This document shows, one piece after another, positions 35,616-44,425 of a stretch of DNA of 64,000 nt. Every line of letters begins with the position of its first letter. Position 1 is the stretch's first letter. A program made the position numbers and the translations under genes. The notes under the pieces were generated by a model that saw nothing but the letters and a program-made list of their open reading frames with translations, did no database searches and was not told where the DNA came from. The stretch is from NCBI RefSeq assembly GCF_008017805.1, contig NZ_VRTT01000018.1:1-64000 (forward strand), written 5' to 3'. This DNA comes from Paenibacillus sp. N3.4. Its GTDB lineage: Bacteria > Bacillota > Bacilli > Paenibacillales > NBRC-103111.

Positions 35616-36368
35616 TTAAATAGAATAACTCCAATCCGGTACCCTACCCGTTAGAAACCGTTTGGTGCGCTCTTCCTTCGGGTTATGGAACAATTCGCTG
35701 GGCGCCCCTTCCTCAACCACAACGCCTTCGTCCATCAGAATTACCTTATTTGCAACGTTATAGGCAAAGGACATTTCATGCGTGACAACGATCATGGTAA
35801 TCCCTTCTTGGGCCACCTTCTTCATTACCGCCAACACTTCGCCCACCAGCTCGGGATCAAGTGCCGAAGTCGGCTCATCGAATAATATTACTTCCGGGTT
35901 TAAGGCAAGTGCCCGCGCTATGCCGACGCGCTGCCGTTGCCCACCGGACAATTGGCTCGGATAAGCGTCCAATTTATCCTCCAGACCCACTTTTATCAGG
36001 AGTTGCTTACCAATTTCCATGGCGTCCTGCTTCCTCATCGAACGAACGATGACCAAGCCCTCCATCACATTCTCCAGCGCCGTTTTGTTATGGAATAGGT
36101 TATAGGATTGAAACACCATAGCCGTTTTCTTACGAATCGCCAAAATGTCCTTCTTGCTCGTCTTCTTACAGCTCACACAGGTATCGCCAATGATGATTTC
36201 ACCGCCGTCGGCACGTTCAAGGAAATTGATGCAGCGCAGCAGCGTCGTTTTCCCCGAGCCGCTAGGCCCTAGCACAGCAACCACATCGCCTTTATTCACG
36301 CTTAAATCGATGCCTTTCAATACCTCCAGCTTGCCGAACGATTTGCGAATTCCCTTCAACTGGATCAT
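35616..36368 (-). CDS. Polar amino acid-type ABC transporter ATPase
   Basis: The 250-residue cytosolic ATPase has Walker [10 protein letters not shown] (residues 34-42), signature [12 protein letters not shown], Walker [13 protein letters not shown] and switch HEM. It is closest to the GlnQ/TcyN type that energises uptake of polar or sulfur amino acids. It overlaps the preceding permease by four bases (ATGA). It is the last gene of the operon that starts with the SsuD-like monooxygenase. One extra feature is [11 protein letters not shown], an insertion after the Walker A region. Confidence 0.93.
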   Translation of the reverse strand: MIQLKGIRKSFGKLEVLKGIDLSVNKGDVVAVLGPSGSGKTTLLRCINFLERADGGEIIIGDTCVSCKKTSKKDILAIRKKTAMVFQSYNLFHNKTALENVMEGLVIVRSMRKQDAMEIGKQLLIKVGLEDKLDAYPSQLSGGQRQRVGIARALALNPEVILFDEPTSALDPELVGEVLAVMKKVAQEGITMIVVTHEMSFAYNVANKVILMDEGVVVEEGAPSELFHNPKEERTKRFLTGRVPDWSYSI

Positions 36369-37081
36369 AGCGTCGTCCTTTCCGCTTGGAGATTAAACCG
36401 TTTTTCAAGCCATTGAAGCGTTTTGTCAATGAGGTAGCACAACAGCCAATACAAAATAGCCGCTGCCACATAAGCTTCTAAATATTTATAATTCGAGCTG
36501 GCGTACAATAACGCCCCGTTTAATAAATCGACGACCGATATCGTGAAGGCAAGCGAGGCGCTTTTGACAGTAGCTGTCAGATTGTTGCATAGATTCGGAA
36601 GTGCCTTAGGAATCGCCTGCGGAAAAACGAAGCGCATTAGCCCCTGGGTCGTGGTCATCCCTATGGAATAGGCTGCTTCCATCTGCCCTTTGTCAACCGC
36701 TAGCAGCGCACTGCGCATCGTTTCGGCCAAATAAACCGTTCCATTCACCGATAAAGCAATAATCGCTATGAAGAGCGGAGAAAAGTCCTTGGATGCTACC
36801 TTCCAATCAAAGGATTTGGCCAGCACATCAATCCCGCCATAAATCGCGTAGTAGAAGATGAATAATAGTAGTACCACCGGAATACCCCGAATAATAACAA
36901 TAAAAAGGCTGCAGAACCTGGCGAAAAACGGAACTTTGAACATCCTGGCTAAAGCAAACAGCGTACCGAATAGAAACGAAACAAGAAACGGCACAAAGGA
37001 GAGCAGCAAGGTAGCCGGCAAATAACGAAGCGACATTTTCATAGTCTGCACAATAAAACCGATATCAATCGATGGATTCAT
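36365..37081 (-). CDS. Polar amino acid-type ABC transporter permease (second)
   Basis: The 238-residue membrane protein has about five helices and the HisM/GlnP-type EAA loop ([25 protein letters not shown]). It should form a heterodimeric channel with the adjacent permease. AGGTGA precedes ATG 37081; an in-frame start at 37150 would overlap the previous gene and lacks a site. It is coupled to the ATPase by a 4-bp overlap. Confidence 0.9.
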   Translation of the reverse strand: MNPSIDIGFIVQTMKMSLRYLPATLLLSFVPFLVSFLFGTLFALARMFKVPFFARFCSLFIVIIRGIPVVLLLFIFYYAIYGGIDVLAKSFDWKVASKDFSPLFIAIIALSVNGTVYLAETMRSALLAVDKGQMEAAYSIGMTTTQGLMRFVFPQAIPKALPNLCNNLTATVKSASLAFTISVVDLLNGALLYASSNYKYLEAYVAAAILYWLLCYLIDKTLQWLEKRFNLQAERTTL

Positions 37082-37124
37082 GGAGTTCACCTGCGAATAT
37101 AGATTGCCTGAAACTGCGTATTCC

Positions 37125-37820
37125 TTACGTTGTTCGATATTTTCGGCCAAGCCGATCTTCTATGCTTGAGAACAATTTTTCGAACACCAGGCTCAGTATG
37201 ATGAATATGATCGCAGCACCGACATAAGCTTCCAAGGTGTGAAAGCTCCTGCCTCCAATTGCTTTCGCCTGACCGACCACATCCATAACTCCGATCGCAT
37301 AGGCGATTGACGTATCCCGCATGAGAGCAGATATGTTGATCCCGATAATTGGAAAGGCAATAACAAACGCCTGTGGAAGGATAATCCGCCGGTAGGCCTG
37401 CAATCTGCTCATACCGACCGAGTACGCTGCCTCCATCTGACCGGGATCAATACTGAGCACGGCTGTACGGATCGCCTCCGAGAAAAAGGCTGATGAGTTG
37501 ATCGTATACGCCACAATGACAAAAACTAGCTTATCCCAGGTATTGATATTGATGCCGAACCACGCATTGAGCAGGAGAGGCAGCCCATAATAGATGATGA
37601 ACATCTGGATGACGATTGGCGTATTTCTTGCGTAGCTCGTCAGCATGATGGACAACTGCTTCAACACAGGAATGTCGAACAACCGAAATGTTGCAATTAA
37701 CAGGCTCAGTACCATGCCGGCAAGAGTTACCGACACGAGAATAATCAACGTAACATCGAGACATGCGAGGAGCTTCGGCAAGTACGCGACGATGAGCTTG
37801 GGATCAAAGAAATTATCCAT
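37125..37820 (-). CDS. Polar amino acid-type ABC transporter permease (first)
   Basis: The 231-residue inner-membrane permease carries the family loop SVGMSRLQAYRRIILPQAFVIAFP and hydrophobic helices characteristic of the HisMQ/TcyLM group. Its ATG directly follows the stop codon of the binding-protein gene, so translation is probably coupled. Two distinct permeases, one binding protein and one ATPase form the importer. Confidence 0.9.
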   Translation of the reverse strand: MDNFFDPKLIVAYLPKLLACLDVTLIILVSVTLAGMVLSLLIATFRLFDIPVLKQLSIMLTSYARNTPIVIQMFIIYYGLPLLLNAWFGININTWDKLVFVIVAYTINSSAFFSEAIRTAVLSIDPGQMEAAYSVGMSRLQAYRRIILPQAFVIAFPIIGINISALMRDTSIAYAIGVMDVVGQAKAIGGRSFHTLEAYVGAAIIFIILSLVFEKLFSSIEDRLGRKYRTT

Positions 37821-38612
37821 TTACTTTGGGCTGTAATCATTTTTCAGCCATTTGATAGACAATTCTTTAAGCTTGCCATTTTCCCTCAATGTTTTGAGGG
37901 CGCCGTCCAGATCTTTCTTGAGCTGATCCTGTCCCTTGGCAAGCGGATAGTACGATTTACGGTTTTGGATCGCATCTCCAACTGCTTTCAGCTTTACGCC
38001 ATAAGCATCTCCATAAGTGATTACGGCCGTGTCCCCGCGAACGAAAGCATCTGCTCGTTTATCGACAAGGCTTTTCACAACGGTGGAAGGATCGGAGATA
38101 TATTCAAGCTTAATCGGCTTGTCTTTATGGTCATTATTGTACTGCTCGAGGAACTTGGCATCGCCGCTTCCCGATGCTACAAGCACTGTCTTTCCTTGCG
38201 CATCAGCGAAATTTTTGATGGTATTGTTATCTTCCAGCACAATTAATTTGGTCATGAGGATGGAATACGCCTCATCTGTAAACAAGTATTTCTTCTCTGT
38301 CTCCGCATTGCGCTCCGCTTGAAGGGCGATTGTATTAATTTTGCCGCTGTCCAAGCTAACGTATAGATTTTCAAACTGCATCGGTTCAAATTTGACCTCA
38401 TATTGCGGCAGCAGCTTGCCGATTTCCTTGAACACCTCGACTTCAAAGCCCGTTGGCTTGCCATCTTTATCCAAGAATCCGTAAGGATTCCAAGCATCCA
38501 CCGTTCCAACGACAAGGGCTTTCTTTTTTCCTGAATCCCCGGCACTCGTTGCGGAGCACCCTGTCAGGAAAATAAGGACTACTATAAATGCACTAATAAT
38601 GATCTTTTTCAT
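37821..38612 (-). CDS. Polar amino acid-type ABC substrate-binding lipoprotein
   Basis: A family-3 solute-binding protein of 263 residues with lipobox LTGC after a short signal peptide. The mature domain begins LVVGTVDAWNPYGFLDKDGKPTGFEVEV-like, the ligand-binding opening of amino-acid receptors. The familiar Arg-Asp salt-bridge residues for alpha-amino acids are not obvious at ALQAERNAETEKKY, so the ligand may be an amino-acid derivative. AAGGAG lies eight bases before ATG 38612. It follows the two HpaB-like monooxygenase genes, suggesting that the imported compound is their substrate or precursor. Confidence 0.9.
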   Translation of the reverse strand: MKKIIISAFIVVLIFLTGCSATSAGDSGKKKALVVGTVDAWNPYGFLDKDGKPTGFEVEVFKEIGKLLPQYEVKFEPMQFENLYVSLDSGKINTIALQAERNAETEKKYLFTDEAYSILMTKLIVLEDNNTIKNFADAQGKTVLVASGSGDAKFLEQYNNDHKDKPIKLEYISDPSTVVKSLVDKRADAFVRGDTAVITYGDAYGVKLKAVGDAIQNRKSYYPLAKGQDQLKKDLDGALKTLRENGKLKELSIKWLKNDYSPK

Positions 38613-38653
38613 TTGCACGTCTCCTTAAACATTCGTATGGTATTTACGCTATT

Positions 38654-40084
38654 TTAGATATGTTGATATCTAGCCTTGGCTTTCTCAATCATAGGCTGCT
38701 TGGCATATTCGAGATATTGCCCGGCATAGGTTCGCGCCGGATCTCCCGCATAAAACCGTTCATAGAGCTCATGACGCGCTCCGAGCGGACTTCCAACCAG
38801 CTCCCACGTAAGCTTCAGCAAGTTAATCCTTTCTTCAGCACTGCGGTCTGCCCCTCTATAATAGAGTTGCATCGCGTCGCCTAACGGTCCTCTGAGGTCA
38901 GCAATCGTGGAAGGTGCTTGAAGAACACCGGCCCCTGTCAACAGCTGCAGAATTTCCAAGGCACGCGGATAGTAGCGATTGCCTAAATTCTTGGCTGTAT
39001 TTAGCGGCTGCATATCCGGCGCCCACACCCCGTTCGGAAAAAGGACGGATCGCTGCTCAGCTGCCAACAGCAATGCCTTGATGGATTCGAGTTGGAAGAA
39101 AAGCTCGGCAAGCTTTTCACGGACGTGAGTGAACTTCTTAATGCCGATGGAATCAGCAAGCTCATTGCCTACTGCAGCTACGAACTCCAATTTGCTGACA
39201 AGCCGTACAATATTCTCATGTAGACCGAATGCGCCAAGAAACGGGTTCGAGCGAAGCTTCCAGAGCGCCTCCGGATCTTCTTTGATAAGCACCCGCTCCC
39301 AAGGGATAAGCGCATCGTCAAACACGATAATCGCATCCATCTCATCATACTGAGCGCTAAGCGGATGGTTTTCCTCGTTCGTTGAAGCGAATGACTCTCG
39401 ACAGATAAGGTGAACGCCCGGGTTGTTAACAGGGATGACGAACATTAGCGCATAGTGCTGTTCATCCCGCGTTTTTTTACCGACAGGAGCAACGATAATT
39501 TCATCCATGTAAGGGCCGCCTGTGGCAATCATTTTAGCTCCCCTGACAATAATGCCTTCTTCCGTCTCCCGAACGATCCGAACTGCTGTGTACAAATCTC
39601 CAAGTTCATTGGAAAGCTTGCTCCGATCAATTTGCGGATCATGTCCTGCCGACGTAATAAGCAGATCGCGATCGCGCAGGTCTTTATAGTAACGGCTTAT
39701 TTTCTCAGCAAACCCCGGCGCATCCTGGCGGAGCGTATCCCTGACCGCGTAAAACCCCGTAATCTGGGACCGATAAGCGCCTGAAACGCGGCTCATGACG
39801 CCGAATGTCGCCTCCGACCAAATTTTAAAAGCAAGGCTGCGGCGATCGATATCATCCCGGTTCTCAGGAATAAGAAAGGCTCGATTAGCCCTTACACCCG
39901 TTTCCGTCTGGAACGTCAGGTTCGGTCCAATGTCCGGATGCTCCTGCAAATCCATCAAGCTGGCAACGCTTGCGACCGTGCCCCGGAAGTCCGGATGATT
40001 CGGCAAATCCTTGATGAGCTCTCCGTTCAGCCACACCCTTCTTCCATCATTCAAACGCTGTACATACTGTTTGCCCGCCGTCAT
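38654..40084 (-). CDS. HpaB-family flavin-dependent monooxygenase (4-hydroxyphenylacetate 3-hydroxylase-like)
   Basis: A FADH2-dependent oxygenase component of the HpaB/acyl-CoA-dehydrogenase fold, 476 residues. It begins GKQYVQRLNDGRRVWLNGE, has the flavin-contact ITSAGHDPQIDRSK region and FDDALIPWERVLI, a family hallmark. Relatives hydroxylate aromatic compounds and need a separate flavin reductase. Within this operon it stands beside a second HpaB-like protein, a SsuD-like enzyme and an amino-acid-type importer, an unusual combination. AAGGAAGTG supports ATG 40084; a GTG three codons upstream is possible. Confidence 0.88.
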   Translation of the reverse strand: MTAGKQYVQRLNDGRRVWLNGELIKDLPNHPDFRGTVASVASLMDLQEHPDIGPNLTFQTETGVRANRAFLIPENRDDIDRRSLAFKIWSEATFGVMSRVSGAYRSQITGFYAVRDTLRQDAPGFAEKISRYYKDLRDRDLLITSAGHDPQIDRSKLSNELGDLYTAVRIVRETEEGIIVRGAKMIATGGPYMDEIIVAPVGKKTRDEQHYALMFVIPVNNPGVHLICRESFASTNEENHPLSAQYDEMDAIIVFDDALIPWERVLIKEDPEALWKLRSNPFLGAFGLHENIVRLVSKLEFVAAVGNELADSIGIKKFTHVREKLAELFFQLESIKALLLAAEQRSVLFPNGVWAPDMQPLNTAKNLGNRYYPRALEILQLLTGAGVLQAPSTIADLRGPLGDAMQLYYRGADRSAEERINLLKLTWELVGSPLGARHELYERFYAGDPARTYAGQYLEYAKQPMIEKAKARYQHI

Positions 40085-40103
40085 GTCTTTCACTTCCTTG
40101 TCC

Positions 40104-41375
40104 TTACCATTTTTCAGCGCTATCCTTCGTGCGCCTTGTTTTCCAGAACAATTGGTATCTGCTTCTCAGAGCTTCGAGTCCATATTCCTCATAAAAACTC
40201 AGCGTTTGCCGAATCGGATCGCCGAACGCATACAGCTCATGCTGGAACTGGCGATATGCCCGTTCGCTTCCCACCGCATCAAGCGCCCAGCCCAGCTTCG
40301 CTCCCGAACCCGCATCGATATGTGGATTACCTGCGATCAAGCTGCCGCCAATCCGGCGCGCTTGCTCAAAGACACGATCAAGAACGCCCACTGCCGCTTG
40401 TTTGGCCGCTTGCAGCGGAACAAGCGCCGGTAAGAAATAACCCGCATCGCTCGGCTCGCCGCCAATTTCTGCCGCTAGCAAAAGTGCTTGTACCGTCTCA
40501 AACTCCTGAATGATTTCCCCAAGTGTCACCTGTACGTGATGCTCGCCATTGTGCCCGCCTTCTTCCGCTAAAGCAAAAGTCGTACCGATCAGCGATTCCA
40601 ACAGTACCGTTTGCCTAGCCGTCCACTGGAAATCCGCGATCGCGCTCACCTTCGATTGACGAAGTCTTTCGTTCACATGTACCGAATTTCGCTCCACAAG
40701 GACGCGTGACCATGGAATTAAAACGGAATCGTATTCAACCGCTACTCCGACATCCAGATGGCTCGAGACTCGGAACCGGACGTTCTTATCGTTGACTGGA
40801 AGCAGCACAACTGTAGAAGGTGCCGTCTCCCCTGCTTCCTGGATCCACACCAGCAGCTCATCGACAAACAACGCGTCTGCAAGAAAGGTTTGCTTGCCAC
40901 GCAACACGAGGCCCTCCTTCACCGACTCTATGTAAGGAGCAACTTCTTGCGTGGCATCGAAAGGCTTTAGCCTATAGAAAGAAGTCGTCACAAGCTTACG
41001 AGTCCGCTTGCTTTCTTCATACCACTTGGAAAAAGAGTCATTTGGCGATTGATCTGTAAAAAGTAAACGATCATGCTGAACGTACCAGGATGCCAATAAG
41101 GCATGCGCATAGTCCGTCAGGCCGCCCGCAAAAACGGAACGCCCACCCGCGATTCCGTATAAGCCAGCTCGCTTCCTGCCTAAATGCTCCGAAGACGTCG
41201 GCAGCTCATAGGCTTGTCTAATGGCGTTTGCCGGATCATCTGCATCATGCAGCAGATCCGCAAGCTTCTCTCGCTCATGCAGATAGGCTCCATGTTCATT
41301 CAACGTGAGCGCCGATCCATCCGAGCGAATCACGCTTCTGGGGATCCAACGCGCTTTCACTTTCGTGCTATCCAT
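40104..41375 (-). CDS. Divergent, shorter HpaB-like flavin monooxygenase
   Basis: The 423-residue protein shares the HpaB fold signature YDSVLIPWSRVLVERN and the helical C-terminal part with the neighbouring gene. The N-terminal substrate region is shortened and strongly divergent, and the ITSAGHDPQ-type segment is missing. It may be a non-catalytic partner or an enzyme with different specificity. AGAAGGAG precedes the ATG. It lies 19 bp upstream of the canonical HpaB-like gene, and a hetero-oligomer is possible. The assignment rests on a few motifs. Confidence 0.7.
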   Translation of the reverse strand: MDSTKVKARWIPRSVIRSDGSALTLNEHGAYLHEREKLADLLHDADDPANAIRQAYELPTSSEHLGRKRAGLYGIAGGRSVFAGGLTDYAHALLASWYVQHDRLLFTDQSPNDSFSKWYEESKRTRKLVTTSFYRLKPFDATQEVAPYIESVKEGLVLRGKQTFLADALFVDELLVWIQEAGETAPSTVVLLPVNDKNVRFRVSSHLDVGVAVEYDSVLIPWSRVLVERNSVHVNERLRQSKVSAIADFQWTARQTVLLESLIGTTFALAEEGGHNGEHHVQVTLGEIIQEFETVQALLLAAEIGGEPSDAGYFLPALVPLQAAKQAAVGVLDRVFEQARRIGGSLIAGNPHIDAGSGAKLGWALDAVGSERAYRQFQHELYAFGDPIRQTLSFYEEYGLEALRSRYQLFWKTRRTKDSAEKW

Positions 41376-41409
41376 TAAGAAGCACTCCTTCTATTCTTGA
41401 TCTTCCGGC

Positions 41410-42603
41410 TTAGGCAAAGACAGGGCTTTGCGCCGAAGCGGCAGGCTTCGCCAGCACAGGAGCGGCAATATCGAGCTCAAGCAGCGGCAGCAGCAGCTCT
41501 GACACATAATTGGCCTCGTCGATCAGCGGCCAACCGGAAAGGATGAACACGTCGATGCCCAGTGTTTCCTTCAGCTCCCGCAGACGTTCCGCCACCTGAA
41601 TGGGACTGCCAACGATATACGAGCCCCATCCGTTGTCAAACACATCAAGCGGCGACCATGGGGTCGTTCCAGCGTACAAGTTCGGATGGAACTCCAAATC
41701 CGACAGTTCAGGCAAATGACCGGCGCGCAGCGCATCAATTCGTGCCTGCACCTGCGGATTGTCGTTCGTCAGCGATGCCAATCCGCCCTCGATGCCGTTT
41801 ACATTCACCAGATTCGCGTTCAGTCGATCGGCAATCGTATCGGCTCCCGTTTTCTGCTGAAGCCAGAGAAAATGTTCCAGTGCCTCCTCCTCGGTTTCTC
41901 GAACGATGACACTTGCCAGTGTACCAATGCGCAGCGTCCGCTCTTGGGACGCTGCGGCCTCTTTGGCTGCCTCAATCTGCTTGCTAAGCTTCTCGGGACG
42001 CTGAAGGAACGTCAAATACGTATCTACGACCTCGGCGGCATGCTGTATGCCAGCTGGTGACGCCCCCGCCCCCCATAATGGAATATGTGGCGACTGTATC
42101 GGGCCAAGTGGTAGGAAGGTAGGGCTGCTTTCGCGCCCGCCTTTGCCCACAAGGTCGAAGTGTTTACCTTGATAAACCACAGTCTCCCCTGCATACAGCC
42201 TTTTGAATAGCTTCCAATATTCAGCACTCATTTCGTACCGATCGTCATGCTGTAGATGAACGCCGTATTGAGCCAGAACCGAATCGCTTCCGTTCACGAG
42301 ATTCAGGATGAGTCGGCCGCCCGAGTAATCATCAAACGTCAGCGCTTGCTGTGCCAGCAAAGTCGGTGCCGTGACACCGGGATACACGGGTATGAGGAAT
42401 CGCATCCGCTCCGTGAGAGGGAATAAAGACGCAGCGAGAGTAAACACGTCATGCGCATAAGTACCCAGCAATGCACCAGAAAACTTGGCGCGATCAATGG
42501 TACTTGCCAAGCGGCGCAAACGGTGATGATCAACCGGGTAACGCCCTTCCTCCTTCCAAGGAAACCGTCCGTCGACAGGACTGATATACCAAAAAATTTC
42601 CAT
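41410..42603 (-). CDS. SsuD-like FMNH2-dependent (luciferase-family) monooxygenase
   Basis: The 397-residue TIM-barrel flavin monooxygenase begins MEIFWYISPVDGRFPW, as do alkanesulfonate monooxygenases. Later segments GRLILNLVNGSD, IPLWGAGASPAGIQHAA and GSPIQVAERLRE match the SsuD group, which desulfonates organosulfonates using FMNH2 and oxygen. GGAGG stands just before ATG 42603. It is the first gene of the operon, 95 bp after the end of the conserved leader. No SsuABC-type sulfonate transporter is present; the importer is of amino-acid type, so the substrate may differ from simple alkanesulfonates. Confidence 0.88.
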   Translation of the reverse strand: MEIFWYISPVDGRFPWKEEGRYPVDHHRLRRLASTIDRAKFSGALLGTYAHDVFTLAASLFPLTERMRFLIPVYPGVTAPTLLAQQALTFDDYSGGRLILNLVNGSDSVLAQYGVHLQHDDRYEMSAEYWKLFKRLYAGETVVYQGKHFDLVGKGGRESSPTFLPLGPIQSPHIPLWGAGASPAGIQHAAEVVDTYLTFLQRPEKLSKQIEAAKEAAASQERTLRIGTLASVIVRETEEEALEHFLWLQQKTGADTIADRLNANLVNVNGIEGGLASLTNDNPQVQARIDALRAGHLPELSDLEFHPNLYAGTTPWSPLDVFDNGWGSYIVGSPIQVAERLRELKETLGIDVFILSGWPLIDEANYVSELLLPLLELDIAAPVLAKPAASAQSPVFA

Positions 42604-42698
42604 AAGCTTACCTCCATACATCCTACATTTGTTTCTAGCGTCAAATGGATTTTCCTATAATCATCGAAATCTGAAGTTTCTGCGTTCTCGAGGAGAAA

Positions 42699-42828
42699 CA
42701 AAAAAGGCAAAGTCAAGCGCATTGCGCTTGCTTTTGCCTCCATTCGTCAGGTCAGCATTCTTATTTAGTTACCTGGTAATCTTTGTGCACCTTCTCATCA
42801 TATTAGCAACCTCAAGAGATTGTGTCAA
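42699..42828 (-). promoter_or_regulatory. Promoter and conserved attenuator-like leader 1 (SsuD-like operon)
   Basis: Promoter: TTGACA (42823-42828), 17-bp spacer, TAATAT (42800-42805). The leader then contains ATTACC-A-GGTAACT, AGGTAACTAAA, TGACCTGAC and ATGGAGGCAAAAGC. A terminator stem follows (AGGCAAA-GCAAGCGC / GCGCTTG-C-TTTGCC plus TTTTTT, 42700-42739). The same elements in the same order form leader 2 at 46065-46170. Premature termination is expected unless the conserved segment, a bound ligand or a protein prevents it. Confidence 0.7.
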
Positions 42829-42896
42829 TACCCTAGTTTATCGATGTGTTTAATTGTTATTCACTCGTGCGAGTTTGCTTCTCCTTGTACCAGACC

Positions 42897-44015
42897 CTAG
42901 AACCGAAAGGGCTCGCTGACAATCTCTCGTCCTACCATTTCACGTGCCAAGTAATTGACAGGTCCCATCAGCGACACACCCCGGGCATCACGGTACAGCC
43001 TCTCGATTTTATGACCACGCATATATCCGGTTCCTCCGACGATTTGCTGTACTTCGCGGCACACCTTCTCGCTTACTTCCGACGCCAGAATCTTGGATTG
43101 GCTTGCGCTCAGCTTCAGATTATCGGAGCTGCGCTCAGCTACTTTATCTACGAGTGCGCGTGCAGCATCAATCCACATGTGGAGCTCAGATAGCCTTACT
43201 TGCAGAGATTGACTCGCAGCTAACCCCTTCCGCTCGACATAATCCAGCGCAATCCGGAAAGCCGCTTCGCTGATCCCTACGGAAATTGCACCCAAAGTAA
43301 GCCCACTTTCCCGCAAAGCGATTTTCAATTCTACACTCCCGCCCACTTCTCCTAGAATATGATCCGAGGTGAGAACACTGCGATGAAACTCAATAAATCT
43401 AGTGGAGGAACCCCTCATGCCCGACAGCCCGCTTTGGGTATCAACAGCTACAACCTGCTCTTTCTCAATTAAGAAAAAGGTCTGTCCGTGCTGAGCCGCT
43501 TCCGTCCCCGCATCGGAAGAAACCGTCTGCACCAGTACTAGGTACAAATCCGCAAGTCCCGCTCCCGTCGTAAATGTTTTGACGCCATTAATGACCCAAT
43601 TTCCTTCATCATTCTTTGTGCCTACTGTTTGTTTGCCCGCTCCCGAACCCGTCTCGGACCAGGCCGACGCGGCAATCCATTCTCCGCTGGAGAGCTTTGG
43701 CAAATACGTTCGTTTTTGCTTTTCGCTGCCCTTGTTTAATAAGCTGGTCACCACTAATAAGTGTTGGTGCACCACGATCGCAATGGATGGATCGACGGTC
43801 GCCAACTGTTCAATCAGCTTGCTTGCAAACCATATCGTCTCGCCCTTCCCGCCGTACTCTGTGGGGATAATGCTGCCAAGCAATCCTGAGCTGCGCAGCG
43901 CACGGAGCGATTCCGGCTGCGTTTGGCCTGTTTCATCCGCCAGATACGCATGCTTCTCCAAAGTGCTCAGCAATGATGAAAGTGAAGCTTCATGGATAAA
44001 ATTCTGTGTTTGCAA
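42897..44015 (-). CDS. Acyl-CoA dehydrogenase-family flavoprotein (SfnB/DszC-like candidate)
   Basis: The 372-residue FAD protein has the acyl-CoA dehydrogenase plan: N-terminal helices with GLLGSIIPTEYGGKG, the flavin-binding SAWSETGSGAG segment, and C-terminal IVGGTGYMRGHKIERLYRDARG. The catalytic base is not at a recognisable position. Flavin monooxygenases of sulfur metabolism (SfnB, DszC) have this same fold, and the location beside SsuD-like genes favours such a role. The start is probably TTG 44015 (GGAG ten bases upstream). It is the last gene of the flavoprotein operon. Confidence 0.82.
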   Translation of the reverse strand: MQTQNFIHEASLSSLLSTLEKHAYLADETGQTQPESLRALRSSGLLGSIIPTEYGGKGETIWFASKLIEQLATVDPSIAIVVHQHLLVVTSLLNKGSEKQKRTYLPKLSSGEWIAASAWSETGSGAGKQTVGTKNDEGNWVINGVKTFTTGAGLADLYLVLVQTVSSDAGTEAAQHGQTFFLIEKEQVVAVDTQSGLSGMRGSSTRFIEFHRSVLTSDHILGEVGGSVELKIALRESGLTLGAISVGISEAAFRIALDYVERKGLAASQSLQVRLSELHMWIDAARALVDKVAERSSDNLKLSASQSKILASEVSEKVCREVQQIVGGTGYMRGHKIERLYRDARGVSLMGPVNYLAREMVGREIVSEPFRF

Positions 44016-44066
44016 TATGATCAAGCTCCTTTAATATCGATATGAAATCATTAGTTTTAGTTCACT

Positions 44067-44405
44067 TTAATGATCCTCATGCGCCTTGCGGAAAATATAA
44101 TAAGAGGCATCCTCGGACACCGTTAACGTTCTGCCTTTTCCCCAACCCAACTGCTCCCGATAACTGCCAAGCCATCCTTGCTCGGCAACCGCAGTTTCCT
44201 CAATATCAACATTCTCATCGGCTAATGGCGTAACAAACAGTGCGTCCACCGGACAATACAGCTCGCACATAAAGCAGCTTTGGCAATCTGATTTCCGGGC
44301 AATGACAGGTATTCCGTCCTCGGTCGCGTCAAAGACGTTGGTCGGACACACGGAGACACACTGGTTACAGCTAATGCATCGGTCCTTGCTTAGCAGCTCA
44401 ATCAT
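44067..44405 (-). CDS. 2[4Fe-4S] ferredoxin-type protein
   Basis: The 112-residue electron carrier has two complete cluster motifs, Cys10/13/16/20 (CISCNQCVSVCP) and Cys41/44/47/51 (CQSCFMCELYCP). A C-terminal extension with no cysteines follows (about 55-112, rich in acidic residues then LGWGKGRTL). GAAGGAG precedes the ATG. It lies 20 bp after the FAD flavoprotein, an arrangement like the beta/alpha subunits of adenylylsulfate reductase, and is probably its redox partner. Confidence 0.9.
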   Translation of the reverse strand: MIELLSKDRCISCNQCVSVCPTNVFDATEDGIPVIARKSDCQSCFMCELYCPVDALFVTPLADENVDIEETAVAEQGWLGSYREQLGWGKGRTLTVSEDASYYIFRKAHEDH

Positions 44406-44425
44406 CGAATTATCTTCTCCTTCAT

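Noticed and set aside
42339..42743. Possible leader peptides starting inside leaders 1 and 2 (ATGs near 42743 and 46126, both with an EAK-like motif)
   Set aside because: Neither has a ribosome binding site or a stop codon before the structural gene. The similarity follows from the conserved RNA and terminator sequence.
42699..42780. Known sulfur riboswitches or T-box in leader 1
   Set aside because: No S-box core, no T-box GGGTGG-type sequence and no RFN element; the element is too short for any of these.
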